A program made the position numbers and the translations under genes. Below the pieces are notes generated by a model that was not told the DNA's origin, did not search any database, and worked only from the letters and a program-made list of their open reading frames with translations. From Rugalucina vietnamica (Eukaryota > Mollusca > Bivalvia > Lucinida > Lucinidae): DNA of 64,000 nt. Positions 22,701 through 28,761 of the stretch are shown piece by piece; position 1 is the stretch's first letter; each line of letters opens with the position of its first letter. The stretch covers positions 7,418,006 to 7,482,005 of the forward strand of contig OZ024877.1 in the NCBI GenBank assembly GCA_964017185.1. Direction: 5' to 3'.

Positions 22701-23607
22701 CAGTAATATTAATATTAAGCTTTTGGCCTGTTTCTGTGAAAGTATAGGCTGGTTTGTGTCACAGTTGGTTGGAAACCCCAAAGACTGGTTTCCTAATGAT
22801 GGCTCATAAATTACAGCTTTTCTTGAGGTTTGTAATTTAGGGTTTAGAAAGATTGCACGATGTATGTAGGAAAGATAAAGCTGCTAATCATCTGAGCCCC
22901 GTCAGGAGAAAACCGGTCTTCGGGGGTTTCCGACCAGGCCTGACACAAACCGGCCTGCAGAGTCACAGAAACAGGCTAGAAGCTTGAAATTTCAAATTTA
23001 AGAAGAACAGAAATTGTACTGTCCGTGTAGCAAAAACAAAGGCGCTTATCTGCGCCTTTGTTTTCGCATAGGCAAATTTCCGGTTATCATTTGGATGAGT
23101 CAAATTTTCTTTTTATGGGCATCAGGAGTGATAAATTTTTTTTTATTCATTTTCCAATTTAATTTCTTCAAGCAAACAGTATAGCCCCAGATGGGACGCC
23201 ACATTCTGTTATACTGTTTGCCCATGTCCTATAAAAAGGATGTGAGGCTAAACGAGTTTAAAGAACTGGGACCAATTATTCAAAACTTTGTTAGCTTAAT
23301 GTCATCGTTAAGACCTCAACTCGTTCAGTAAATGCTGACTACATAAGCAAATACACCATTATTTTTTTGTTGAAAAAATGTGAGAATCCTTTGCACTGCA
23401 AAGGATTCTCACATTTTATCAACAAAAAATAACAGTGTATTTGTAATATTCATGTTTGAAATTTCTACATATCATTATTTAACAACATTGTTAATTTTGA
23501 ACAACTGGGCCCTGAAGTGTAATATTTACCTGAACATTTCTTGACTTTGGGAACCTGCAGGCTAAACCAGCAATCACTGCGGCAACATCTCTGTCTTCAC
23601 CTTCCAT
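1655..23607 (-). CDS. Animal FAS / FAS-like polyketide synthase, N-terminal 18 coding exons (KS intact, AT degenerate)
   Basis: Eighteen exons on the minus strand join with GT-AG sites and matching phases into about 902 codons. Order: KS residues 1 to about 400, KS-AT linker about 400-480, AT-like domain about 490-800, then a pre-dehydratase linker with WDHSVSWNVP. The KS has DTACSSS (Cys161), EAHGTGT (His294) and SNMGHSEA (His332), the condensing triad of animal FAS. The AT aligns along its length with animal FAS AT but reads GCGLTEV where GHSLGEV is expected, and the Arg and His positions are Val609 and Tyr687. The family makes fatty acids or polyketides on an acyl carrier protein in the cytosol. 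The product here is unknown, and the dehydratase, reductase and ACP regions lie off the left edge. The start follows a possible 3' splice site, so a 5' UTR intron is likely. Family membership is firm; FAS versus AFPK is not resolved. Confidence 0.93.
1939..2183. mobile_element. MITE family B, copy 1, near-perfect central palindrome
   Basis: The ends are GGACCCAGTTGTTCAAA and TTTGAACAACTGGGCCC (left written as read, right its inverse with one change). The centre is a long hairpin with arms containing GAGAATCCTTTGCA. Copies 2 and 3 are at 13724-13967 and 23268-23512. Confidence 0.88.
2303..2733 (-). CDS. FAS-like exon 17 (AT C-terminus and post-AT linker)
   Basis: This is the largest exon, 143 full codons. 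It contains YFSELICKPVNMFTALGNIP and ENSLVLKLFPS, matching [31 protein letters not shown] of FAS. A Ser-rich insert of about 50 residues follows, then SFCHTLGELHNAG, matching FFLAGIGRLHLSG. Acceptor TTTCAG, donor GTAAAA. Confidence 0.86.
3103..3217 (-). CDS. FAS-like exon 16 (AT-like; catalytic His position is Tyr)
   Basis: It encodes IPFYSGSLRGLASELKTELR ending DIIPAPKYR, matching [23 protein letters not shown] of FAS AT. The catalytic His of FHS is Tyr687 (FYS). Acceptor TTCTAG, donor GTGATT, ending in phase 2. Confidence 0.86.
3575..3880. repeat. 31-bp minisatellite in the intron after exon 15
   Basis: About ten units of a 31-bp repeat built on ACACTCCCAGTGAAATGATG lie just downstream (minus strand) of the exon 15 donor at 3901. 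The open frames of 107-219 codons across it come from the repeat and are not genes. Confidence 0.9.
3901..4059 (-). CDS. FAS-like exon 15 (AT-like)
   Basis: It encodes VLVVHDDDHVTMAIDGQHEG followed by KVLKKILDEG, equivalent to [32 protein letters not shown] of FAS AT. Acceptor ATAAAAG, donor GTACTA. A MITE copy starts 12 bp beyond the acceptor and supplies the only pyrimidine-rich stretch near it. A 31-bp minisatellite begins about 20 bp after the donor. Confidence 0.84.
4073..4291. mobile_element. MITE family A, copy 1
   Basis: The ends resemble GAGCCGCCTCATGAGAAAAC and its inverse, with internal CTAGAAGCTTGAAATTTTGG and a partial inner hairpin (one arm shortened) with AAAGGCGCTGATCAGCTTCG. 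It abuts the exon 15 acceptor by 12 bp. Confidence 0.85.
4317..4363. mobile_element. MITE family C, terminal fragment
   Basis: The right-hand terminus GTTTTATAACCTTGGGGCCT preceded by CTCAGCTGAG matches the ends of the full copies at 5998-6240 and 21873-22115. Confidence 0.6.
4480..5700 (-). repeat. Eight-copy tandem array of exon 14 (156-bp unit)
   Basis: Markers GCAAATTTCTCAG fall at 4486, 4642, 4778, 4933, 5089, 5245, 5401 and 5557: period 156 (once 155, once 136). Each unit, read on the minus strand, carries the AT-elbow coding segment GLTEVIAAFVD, a GTAAGT-like donor and about 39 bases of intron ending in CAG. The authentic exon is the copy at the right end. Several copies differ at the base before GT. 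Confidence 0.9.
5546..5713 (-). CDS. FAS-like exon 14 (AT nucleophile elbow, Ser replaced; parent of an 8-copy array)
   Basis: It encodes LEEFNITMTDVLGCGLTEVI followed by AAFVDGALNLDQC. The alignment with [24 protein letters not shown] is ungapped, placing Gly584 at the catalytic Ser and Val609 at the substrate Arg. Acceptor TTTTCAG, donor GTAAGT. The last 117 bases plus donor recur seven more times to about 4480 with a 156-bp period. Confidence 0.86.
5998..6240. mobile_element. MITE family C, copy 1
   Basis: The ends GGGCCCTAGGTTATAAAACA and TTTTATAACCTCAGGGCC are inverted, with CTCAGCTGAG just inside. A central hairpin has arms AAATGTTAAAATGCCAACAA and its complement. No coding potential. 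Confidence 0.85.
6522..6752. mobile_element. MITE family A, copy 2
   Basis: This nearly complete copy starts GAGCCGCCTCGTGGGAAAAC and ends GTTTTCTCATGAGGCGGCTC, flanked by AAAT on both sides as a 4-bp target duplication. It contains the family's inner hairpin with one arm altered. Confidence 0.9.
7040..7825. other. Intron with GTACGCA-rich repeat, no gene seen
   Basis: Several copies of TGCGTAC / GTACGCA lie at 7080-7205 and 7755-7792 in both orientations, possibly the two ends of a decayed DNA transposon. Nothing coding was seen between. Confidence 0.4.
7830..7941 (-). CDS. FAS-like exon 13 (AT-like)
   Basis: It encodes IKRLDPTLDIHQCLQEGREL and ends GILTAFTIII, matching the AT helix before the nucleophile elbow (AIQIGLIDLL in FAS). 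Acceptor ATCTAG, donor GTAACA, ending in phase 1 and joining exon 14 in frame. Confidence 0.8.
8038..8278 (+). mobile_element. tRNA-derived SINE
   Basis: A tRNA-like head with a B-box (GGTTCGAGCCCC) is followed by the conserved body GACAAGCCAAGTTCTGCTTG, then TTGAAAGGGACGTAAAACTG and an A-rich tail. The same body occurs inverted at 9369-9626 and as a fragment at 53403-53530. Such SINEs are common in bivalves. Confidence 0.85.
8536..8625. mobile_element. MITE family A, internally deleted copy 3
   Basis: Both termini are present (GAGCCACGACATGAA and TTTTCTCATGAGGCGGCTC), but the centre including the hairpin is gone, leaving 90 bp. TTTT flanks each side. Confidence 0.85.
8713..8861 (-). CDS. 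FAS-like exon 12 (AT-like N-terminus)
   Basis: It encodes SQPICLCLEDFTGATISASC followed by DLLEIDEFRRMVKEC. This occupies the place of [22 protein letters not shown] of FAS AT, but the GMGTQW motif is missing. Acceptor TTGCAG, donor GTCAGT, ending in phase 0. Confidence 0.82.
8950..9164. mobile_element. MITE family A, inverted degraded copy 4
   Basis: The inner hairpin arms (AAGCTGTGCAGTAACCTGCA) and the CCAAAATTTCAAGCTT block are recognisable in reverse orientation. The left terminus is decayed. Confidence 0.75.
9328..9842. mobile_element. MITE family A, copy 5, interrupted by a SINE
   Basis: The left end GAACCGCCGCATGAGAAAAT and the right end CTCATGCCGCTGCTC are flanked by ATAT on both sides. 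The SINE at 9369-9626 splits it near its left end. Confidence 0.88.
9369..9626 (-). mobile_element. tRNA-derived SINE inside a MITE
   Basis: In minus orientation it reads GGCGGCCCCCGTGGCTGAGT, then a B-box (GGGTTCGCGCC), the shared SINE body and an A-tail of at least 11 A. The 13-bp host sequence GGGTTTCTGAACA is duplicated on both sides, a clear LINE-type target-site duplication. Confidence 0.92.
9866..10042 (-). CDS. FAS-like exon 11 (KS-AT linker)
   Basis: It encodes HLVIPITARNLNCVEKIRDF and continues to AFIQLGPKVEG, which fits the KS-AT linker of animal FAS (LLRASGRTPEAVQKLLEQG...FRGYAVLGG). Acceptor TTCCAG, donor GTAATT. A MITE copy begins 26 bp upstream of the acceptor. Confidence 0.87.
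10070..10304. mobile_element. MITE family A, copy 6
   Basis: Termini are GAGCCGCGACGCGAGAAAAC and GTTTTCTCACGATGCGGCTC, flanked by AATT on both sides. The inner hairpin (GCTGATCAGCTTCGCAGT and complement) is perfect over most of its length. Confidence 0.92.
10766..10864 (-). CDS. FAS-like exon 10 (KS C-terminus)
   Basis: It encodes YIGVNSFGFGGVNGHVILEP, the classic KS C-terminal NSFGFGG(S/T)NxH motif. Acceptor TTTCAG, donor GTATGA, phase 1 at both sides. Confidence 0.94.
11229..13250 (-). repeat. Nineteen-copy tandem array of exon 9 (96- and 111-bp units)
   Basis: The donor-containing word CTCACCAG recurs about every 96 bp (first three steps and one later), 111 bp (most steps) and about 109 bp (four steps near 12.6-13.0 kb). 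Each unit on the minus strand encodes EGKLKVVDKTM(P/S)L(S/T)G and a GTGAGT donor. The 96 and 111 steps are multiples of three, but most units have a TAG right after the donor, so read-through is blocked unless spliced. The authentic exon is 13165-13308. Confidence 0.93.
13165..13308 (-). CDS. FAS-like exon 9 (KS; parent of a 19-copy tandem array)
   Basis: It begins LASIIKCILAMHYKEIAANL and includes NFNTPNPEIKGIAEGKLKVV, matching [22 protein letters not shown] of FAS KS. Acceptor TTTTCAG, donor GTGAGT. The 3' two thirds plus the donor are repeated 18 more times downstream on the minus strand (11229-13160). Which donor the mature transcript uses cannot be told from sequence; this copy keeps frame with the next exon. 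Confidence 0.88.
13724..13967. mobile_element. MITE family B, copy 2
   Basis: Ends GGACCCAGTTGTTCAAA and TTTGAACAACTGGGCCC with the same central palindrome as copy 1. The two copies are close to identical, so this family moved fairly recently. Confidence 0.88.
13972..14540. other. Intron sequence without recognised features
   Basis: A GC-rich short inverted repeat (CTCGCCCCG / CGGGGAGAG at about 14122-14146) is visible, otherwise nothing coding or clearly repeated. Confidence 0.4.
14548..14662 (-). CDS. FAS-like exon 8 (KS second catalytic His)
   Basis: It encodes EPLMIGSVKSNMGHSEATA, carrying His332 of the KS triad. Acceptor TTGCAG, donor GTATGT. A full MITE copy ends 13 bp upstream of the acceptor, so part of the pyrimidine tract region is MITE-adjacent. 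Confidence 0.93.
14677..14911. mobile_element. MITE family A, copy 7
   Basis: Starts GAGCCTGTGCGTGACAAAAT and ends TTTTCTCATGCACAGGCTC, flanked by AAAT on both sides. The inner hairpin is perfect. It lies 13 bp from the exon 8 acceptor. Confidence 0.92.
15030..15244. mobile_element. MITE family A, copy 8 (left end decayed)
   Basis: The inner hairpin GCTGATCAGCTTCGCAGTTA and the right terminus TTTTCTCATTGCGTGGCTC are clear. The left terminus is not. Confidence 0.78.
15394..15509 (-). CDS. FAS-like exon 7 (KS first catalytic His)
   Basis: It encodes FNDVKFVEAHGTGTQ, carrying His294 of the KS Cys-His-His triad. Acceptor TTGTAG, donor GTTTTA (weak after GT), ending in phase 0. A truncated MITE begins about 12 bp upstream of the acceptor. 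Confidence 0.92.
15523..15640. mobile_element. MITE family A, truncated fragment beside exon 7
   Basis: Left-half features are seen (ATGAGAAAG, GGTTTCC, CGGTTCAACACAAA-like, GGCTAGAAGCTTA) without the hairpin or right end. Confidence 0.55.
15745..15906. mobile_element. MITE family A, copy 9 cut by a later insertion
   Basis: CCTAGAAGCTTGATATTCCT and the inner hairpin (AATCAGCTGTGCAGTTAAAG) are present. The right end stops at GCATAG where the tandem-array element starting at 15907 begins. Confidence 0.7.
15907..17289. mobile_element. Non-autonomous element with seven internal 160-bp tandem units
   Basis: It opens CAACAAGTAGCCCAAGGGCA. Units marked by GAGTGGCCACAAC lie near 16043, 16199, 16362, 16520, 16681, 16844 and 17020. 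It ends in a GACG-like run and the hairpin CACCTTGTGAGCCTTCGGCT followed by AGCTAAAAA. The same two ends bound the larger element at 23.6-27.2 kb. Small open frames in it are repeat artefacts. Confidence 0.8.
17408..17484 (-). CDS. FAS-like exon 6 (KS)
   Basis: A 77-bp exon encoding TADICQRVYANIIDIGINCD followed by GYKESG, equivalent to RVYATILNAGTNTDGFKEQG of FAS. Acceptor TTTCAG, donor GTAAAA. Phases 2 and 1 join cleanly with both neighbours. Confidence 0.9.
17690..19200. mobile_element. Foldback element with about 500-bp inverted arms
   Basis: The left arm (about 17700-18190) and right arm (about 18590-19170) are inverted copies. Examples are GACGTGGAATGTTAATGCAT with ATGCATTAACATTCCACGTC, and TCAGCTAATGGTTTATAAAG with CTTTATAAACCATTAGCTGA. 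The 400-bp spacer holds no recognised gene. It lies inside the intron between exons 5 and 6. Confidence 0.88.
19190..19335 (+). mobile_element. Degraded SINE fragment
   Basis: The tail portion (GTGAGATTACCTTGAAAAGC, then AAATTGAATTAAAACAAAAA) matches the 3' part of the 8038-8278 SINE. Confidence 0.6.
19428..19572 (-). CDS. FAS-like exon 5 (KS)
   Basis: It contains LSKEGQSRVFDQGANGYVR followed by AEG, matching the FAS motif LSPEGTCKAFDTAGNGYCRSEG. Acceptor TTTCAG, donor GTAGGC, ending in phase 2. The next intron holds the 1.5-kb foldback element at 17.7-19.2 kb. Confidence 0.92.
19695..19929. mobile_element. MITE family A, copy 10
   Basis: Ends GAACTGCACCATGAGAAAAC and TTTTGTCATTATGTGGCTC, flanked by AATT on both sides. 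The inner hairpin is slightly decayed. Confidence 0.86.
20262..20420 (-). CDS. FAS-like exon 4 (KS active-site cysteine)
   Basis: The exon encodes the KS nucleophile motif DTACSSSMAALNMAVQDI. Cys161 falls at the same residue number as the active-site Cys of human FASN. Acceptor is TTTCAG, donor GTAGGT, phases 1 and 1. Protein matches to family KS domains are strongest here. Confidence 0.95.
20475..20620 (+). mobile_element. Possible tRNA-derived SINE fragment
   Basis: GGTTGCGGGCTCGATACCC resembles a B-box with T-arm, following a tRNA-like stretch (GTCGCTTAGCTATCCGGAG). The body is not recognised. Confidence 0.4.
20681..20905. mobile_element. MITE family A, copy 11
   Basis: Ends AAGCCACATCATGAGAGAAC and TTTTCTCATGATGTGGCTC, flanked by ATAT on both sides, with an intact inner hairpin. 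Confidence 0.9.
21223..21397 (-). CDS. FAS-like exon 3 (KS)
   Basis: This exon contributes 58 codons plus one base. It includes LNPLLRHLLEVTYECVVD and KTGLYVAIFGSDT, corresponding to the MDPQLRMLLEVTYE and TGVWVGVSGSE segments of FAS KS. Acceptor is TTGTAG, donor GTAGGA. Confidence 0.9.
21470..21704. mobile_element. MITE family A, copy 12
   Basis: Begins GAGCCTATGCATGAGAAAAC and ends TTTTCCCATGTGTCAGCTC. The hairpin variant has CAGCTGTGCAGT arms. Flanks ATAT and ATTT differ by one base. Confidence 0.88.
21873..22115. mobile_element. MITE family C, copy 2
   Basis: Ends GGCCCCGAGGTCATAAAACT and AGTTTTATAACCCTGGGGCC are inverted. The interior holds an A-run at 21998-22032 and only part of the central hairpin. 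Confidence 0.8.
22199..22432. mobile_element. MITE family A, copy 13
   Basis: Starts GAGCCGCCTCGTGGGAAAAC and ends TTTTCTCATAAGGCAGCTC, flanked by ATAT on both sides. Confidence 0.9.
22465..22611 (-). CDS. FAS-like exon 2 (KS)
   Basis: The exon has 49 codons, phase 0 at both ends, with acceptor TTACAG and donor GTATGT. It begins EFWENLIEGNDMIGPTRWP and contains LYDLPPRIG, matching the early KS segment of animal FAS (EFWDNL...RRW...GLYGLP). A degenerate MITE sits about 30 bp upstream of the acceptor. Confidence 0.9.
22643..22805. mobile_element. MITE family A, inverted degraded copy 14
   Basis: CACGAGAAAACCAGATATTT at one end and TTTCCTAATGATGGCTC at the other, with one hairpin arm (GCAGATCAGCTGTGCAGTAA). 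It sits about 30 bp from the exon 2 acceptor. Confidence 0.7.
22894..23101. mobile_element. MITE family A, copy 15
   Basis: Starts GAGCCCCGTCAGGAGAAAAC and ends near GGTTATCATTTGGATGAGTC. Part of the inner hairpin is deleted (AAAGGCGCTTATCTGCGCCT). Confidence 0.8.
23268..23512. mobile_element. MITE family B, copy 3
   Basis: The ends GGGACCAATTATTCAAAA and TTTTGAACAACTGGGCCC, with the shared GAGAATCCTTTGCA hairpin. It is more diverged than copies 1 and 2 and lies in intron 1. Confidence 0.85.
23530..23607 (-). CDS. FAS-like exon 1 (start codon, KS N-terminus)
   Basis: This exon encodes 26 codons beginning MEGEDRDVAAVIAGLACRFP, the usual KS opening strand, and ends in phase 0 at CAG before GTAAAT. 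The ATG is at 23607-23605. A pyrimidine-rich stretch ending in TAG lies 6 bases upstream, which suggests a spliced 5' leader. Upstream DNA from about 23620 is repeat. Confidence 0.88.
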
Positions 23608-23619
23608 TGTAATCTAACA

Positions 23620-26600
23620 AGAAAACAAGTAGCCCAAGCTCACCTGAGAATCAACAAGTACAGTCACTGGACAAGGTGATTTTTTTATTATTTTTTTTTA
23701 CCATAAATGGGTATGGTGGCCATCTTGGTCATGTTTCAGGTCTATGGCTGCAATAGTTACCATAGGATCACTGGTCCTGTAAACGCTTACCTGAGACCTA
23801 GTTGTCACTTTTTCCCATGTGTCCATGTTTGCGTATGTTTCCAAAATTGACCTTGACCTAAATTAATCACATACCTTCATCTACTCTATTAGTTGTTTTG
23901 CATCTACCACTTTTCAGGTCTCGGGCTGCAATAGTTTTCAAAATATGATTATCCATTGTTTTCACATTTTCACCATGTAAAAGCCCATGTTTCCGAAATT
24001 GACCTTGCCGTAAAATAGGTCAAGGTCATCCCAGGGTCATCATTTGATCAAACTATGATGGGCTGGAGTCCCAAATGCTACATACCAAGTTTCGTGAAAA
24101 TCAGCCTGCCGGTTCAGGAGAAGATTTTTCAGTGGTTTTTACCATATAAGGGCATGGCGGCCATCTTGGTCATGTGACCCTGATTTCGCGATCAAACTTT
24201 TGTTCCCCTTACACATGGATGCTGCACATAAAATTTCAAACATAAACCAAGCGGTTTCAGAGAAGAAGATCTTTGAAAAGTGTGTATGGATGACGGACAG
24301 GCCAAGGTCAAGAGATGACCTTGACCTAAATTAATCACATACCTTCATTGACTCCATTAGTTGTTTTGTCTCAGGCTGCAATAGTTTTCAAAAAATCCAT
24401 AGTCTTCACTTTTTCCCATGTAAAAGCCTGTCTCCAAAATTAACATTGCTGTAAAATAGGTCAAGGTCATCCTAAGGTCATCATTTTATCAAACTATGAT
24501 GGGCTGGAGTCCCAAATGCTACATACCAAGTTTCGTGAAAATCGGCCTGCTGGTTCTGGAGAAGCAGATTTTTTAGTGGTATTTACCATATATGTGCGTG
24601 GCGGCCATCTTGGTCATGTGACCTGGATTTTGTGATCAAACTTTCGTTACTCCTATCCAAAATTTCAGTTTGATTGGCCATGCAGTTTCAGAGAAGAAGA
24701 TCTTTGAAAAGTGTGTATGGACGAAAAACCGGCCAAGATCAAGAGATGACCTTGACCTAAATTAATCACATACTTTCATTAGTTGTTTTGCATCTACCAC
24801 TTTTCAGGTCTCAGGCTGCAATAGTTTTCCAAACATCCATAGTTTTCACTTTTTCCCATGTATGTTTCCAAAATTGGCCTTGCCGTAAAATAGGTCAAGG
24901 TCATCCCAGGGTCATCATTTGTGCAAACTATGATGGGCTGGAGTCCCCAATGCTACATACCAAGTTTCGTGGAAATCAGCCTGCTGGTTCTGCAGAAGAT
25001 TTTTGAGTGTTTTTTACCATATATGGGTGTGGCGGCCATCTTGGTCATGTGACCCGGATTTCGCTATCAAACTTTTGTTCCCCCTACCCATGGATGCTCT
25101 ACATAAAATTTCAGTTTGATTGGCCAAGCGGTTCAGAGAAGAAGATCTTTGAAAAGACAGTGTGTATGGATGACAGACTGGCCAAGGTCAAAAGATGACC
25201 TTGACCTATATTAATTACATACCTTCATATACTCCATTAGTTCTCTGCATCTACCACTTTTCAGGTCTCAGGCTGCAATAGTTTTCAAACCAGAGGACCA
25301 ATGGTCCTGTAAACGCTCATCTGACATCTGCTACATATGCAAATAAACATGTTTGAATATTATGGTATTTAGCCCCAGTGCAGGGGCAGATGAAGCCCTT
25401 GGGCCATTTGTTTTCAGAATAATCAATATTCTGTCCATTTGCCAATTTCTATTTTATTTATTCTCTTCAAATGGCATCATATGTTAACAGTTTTCCCCAT
25501 TCAAATGCATTGGCAACCTATGTTGACATTGTCGTCAAATAGGTCAAGGTCACCACAGGGTCATGATTTATATATACATGTATATTGTAGTACTTTAGCC
25601 ATCGATGCTTCATGCCAAGTTTCTTTGAAATCGGTCCACCGGTTCCGGAGAAGAAGATTTTTGAAGGGTTTTTACCATATATGGGCATGGTGGCCATCTT
25701 GGTCATGTGACCTGGATTATTTATATACACATTGGTTACCCCATCCTATAGATGCTTCACATAAAATTTGGCTTTGATTGGCCAAGTGGTTTCAGAGGAG
25801 AAGATGTTTGAATATTATGGAAATATACATGCATCCTGTCCCAGGGTGGGGCATATGAGCTCCTGGGGACCAATCTTTTTCAGAATCATTAATATTCAGT
25901 CCTACTGTGCATTTCCTGCAAGACTTTCACTTTAAATGACATTTCAAAAGTTTTCCCCATTCAAATGCATTGGCGACCTATGTTGACCTTGCCGTAAAAT
26001 AGGTCAAAGTCATCACAGGGTCATGATTTATATATACATTGTAGTACTTGAGTCATCGATACTTCATGCCAAGTTTCGTTAAAATCAGTCAACCGGTTCT
26101 GGAAAAGAAGATTTTTGAAGGGTTTTTACCATATATGGGCATGGCAGCCATCTTGGTCATGTGACCTGAATTATTTATATATACATTGGTTACCAGATCC
26201 TATAAATGCTTCACATAAAATTTCGCTTTGATTGGCCAAGCGGTTTCAGAGGAGAAGATGTTTGAATATTATGGAGATATACATGTATATTGCCCCGGGG
26301 TGGGGGAATATGAGCCCCTGGGGTCCATTTTTTTCAGAATCATTAATATTCAGTCCTACTGCCCATTTCCTGCAAGACTTTCACTTTAAATGACATTTTA
26401 AAAGTTTTCCCCATTCAAATGCATCGGCAACCTATGTTGACCTTGCCGTAAAATAGGTCCAGGTCATCACAGGGTCATGATTTATATATACATTGTGGAC
26501 CTTCAGTCCCTTATAATACATGCCAAGTTTCAAGATCCTAGGCCTTTGGGTTCTGGAGAAGAAGATTTTTAAAGGTTTTTACCATATATGGGCATGGCGG

Positions 26601-27232
26601 CCATCTTGGTCATGTGACCTGGATTTCTTATATACACATTGGTTCCCCCTTCCTATAGATGCTTTATATAAAATTTGGCCTTGGTTGGCCAAGCGATTTC
26701 AGAGGAGAAGATCTTTGAAAATGGTGGACGACGACGGACGCCGGAGCATGGGTATACTATAACCTCACCTGTGAGCCTTCGGCTCAGGTGAGCTAAAAAT
26801 CCATAGTTTTCACTTTATCCCATGTATAAGCTTATGTTTCCAAAATTGGCCTTGCCATAAAATAGGTCAAGGTCATCCCAGGGTCATCATTTGCGCAAAC
26901 TATGATGGGCTGGAGTCCCCAATGCTACAAACCAAGTTTCATGTAAATCAGCCGGCTGGTTCTGGAGAAGAAGATTTTTGAGTGTTTTTTACCGTATATG
27001 GGCGTGTCGGCCATCTTGGTCATGTGGCCAAGATTTCGCGATCAAACTTTCGTTCCCCCTACCCATGGATGCTCCACATAAAATTTCAGTTTGATTGGCC
27101 AAGCGGTTTCAGAGAAGATGATCTTTGAAATTGTGGACGATGGACGACGGACGGACGAAGGACGGACACCGGACTGATTGGTATACTATAAGCTCACCTT
27201 GTGAGCCTTCGGCTCAGATGAGCTAAAAATTG
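23620..27232. mobile_element. Tandem-array element with a nested related element
   Basis: The outer element opens AAACAAGTAGCCCAAGCTCA and repeats a unit of roughly 350-450 bp with GGCGGCCATCTTGGTCATGT and GGTCAAGGTCATC. It ends with GACG-like runs, the hairpin TGTGAGCCTTCGGCTCA and AGCTAAAAA. A second closing hairpin at 26767-26805 and an opening block CAATGGTCCTGTAAACGCTC at 25306 mark a related element inserted near 25285-26803. The outer phrase around CAATAGTTTTC resumes afterwards. No protein-coding gene is seen. Confidence 0.8.
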
Positions 27233-27459
27233 GGGGATTTTAGCTGGGAAAGAATTGCTGTATGTGCGTTAAATAATCAGGGTAAATTTGGCCTAGTTTT
27301 TGGTTTAAAAACCAAAATAGAAAGATTTTACATTCAACCATGAATGCTGAGTATGTAAAAGAGCTGATGTTTCACAAATGGCTACTATGACCAAACTTAC
27401 TTTTGCAGCTAATAATTTTCACATTTCTTTTCTTTTCAGGGCGATTTATTTTGCACAAT

Positions 27460-27490
<31 letters not shown>

Positions 27491-27770
27491 CTTTGCTCTT
27501 TGGCATAAACCTTCATTATTTACCATTTCTTTATAACACACTATAGTGCTTGAATGCTTGTGTGACACATATGTGTTTTGTTGCAGAAAGGTGTGAATGA
27601 TTTTTTATTGCCAAATGACTTGTTAAGTGGACAATAATTGTGTGGTAAGCTATTGACCAATTAAATAAGCTCTTTACACTGATAATTATTGGCATACTGA
27701 CACACAGATTGACAAACATACGAGCTGGTACTCTTCACATATTCCATTTGATAATTTGAAACTTAATAAA
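27233..27770. other. Upstream AT-rich stretch without recognised gene
   Basis: AT-rich sequence with a T-run at 27461-27482. The short open frames show no family features. Confidence 0.4.
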
Positions 27771-27771
27771 T

Positions 27772-27938
27772 CAGGGGCGGATCCAGGATTTCTCAAAGGG
27801 GGGTTCTAATCCATCAAGAGGGGTTCGTTTTCAACATTTTACCTCATTTTTCATAAACTTCCCCAAGAAATTAAGATAATTTGGTCTCAGAGGGGGGTTC
27901 AAGCAAACCACCCGAAACCCCTCTAAGTCTGCAACTGA
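27772..27938. mobile_element. hAT-like MITE (CAGGGGCGGATCC terminus)
   Basis: The left end CAGGGGCGGATCCAGGATTT is typical of hAT non-autonomous elements. The right end TCTAAGTCTGCAACTG is a diverged inverse. Similar pairs are at 32828-32962 and 33345-33537. Confidence 0.7.
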
Positions 27939-28761
27939 TAAATCTTGAATAATGTCTCTGTTTACATCAACATTTTCGCTGCAATTTATTTTTGCGATAC
28001 GTTGTTGCTGGTGAATATTGCAAAAAAATTGTTTACAGTAGTTCTTTCTACAGTAGGAAAAATATTATCTTGGATATTTGCTCAAATAATAGAATTATCA
28101 GGTTTTCAACTTTATCAATTATGGCTTTGACAACCTAGCCAAAAAGGTACAAGTAGGCAAAGATCAGGAAAAGGCGCAATCAGAAAAAGATTCCCACTCC
28201 AAAAACCGAGGTGGGAAAAAACCAAACTAACAATCAGGTACTTATACCATGAAACATATCGTAAGCCGAATGAGCAGCTATTTTCCCAATAGGTGGCCAC
28301 TCAGTTACATTAACTTAACTAAAAATATGAAAACATACATAAGGCGCCAACAGCACAAAAAATTTTAAACACCAAGACATAAAACAAAAAGAACCACTAC
28401 AGAAGTATCGACTTGGAACGATCAGTAACACAAAGTTACTGGCGGGCTTAAACCGGTTTTACAGGTACCTAACCTCACCCTCAGCTTCTGCAGTGGTTCA
28501 CAACATTTAGTTAGTTCTTCGGTCCTCGTGGTGAATCTCTAACTAGTCAATGAATCATCAAGAACAAACAAATAAATCATGATAAACATCCTGATGAATC
28601 AAAAACCAGGACTCACAGATTGAGTAAGCTGCCCGACGATGGAGATCCCTGGGCGCCGAATAACCTACTAACTCCGGAGCAAAAGAAAAACACCAGTTGG
28701 ACCCCGGTGGGCCAAGCAACAGACAAGAAGCTCCGGCCCCAACCAACTAAAATGAATAGCT

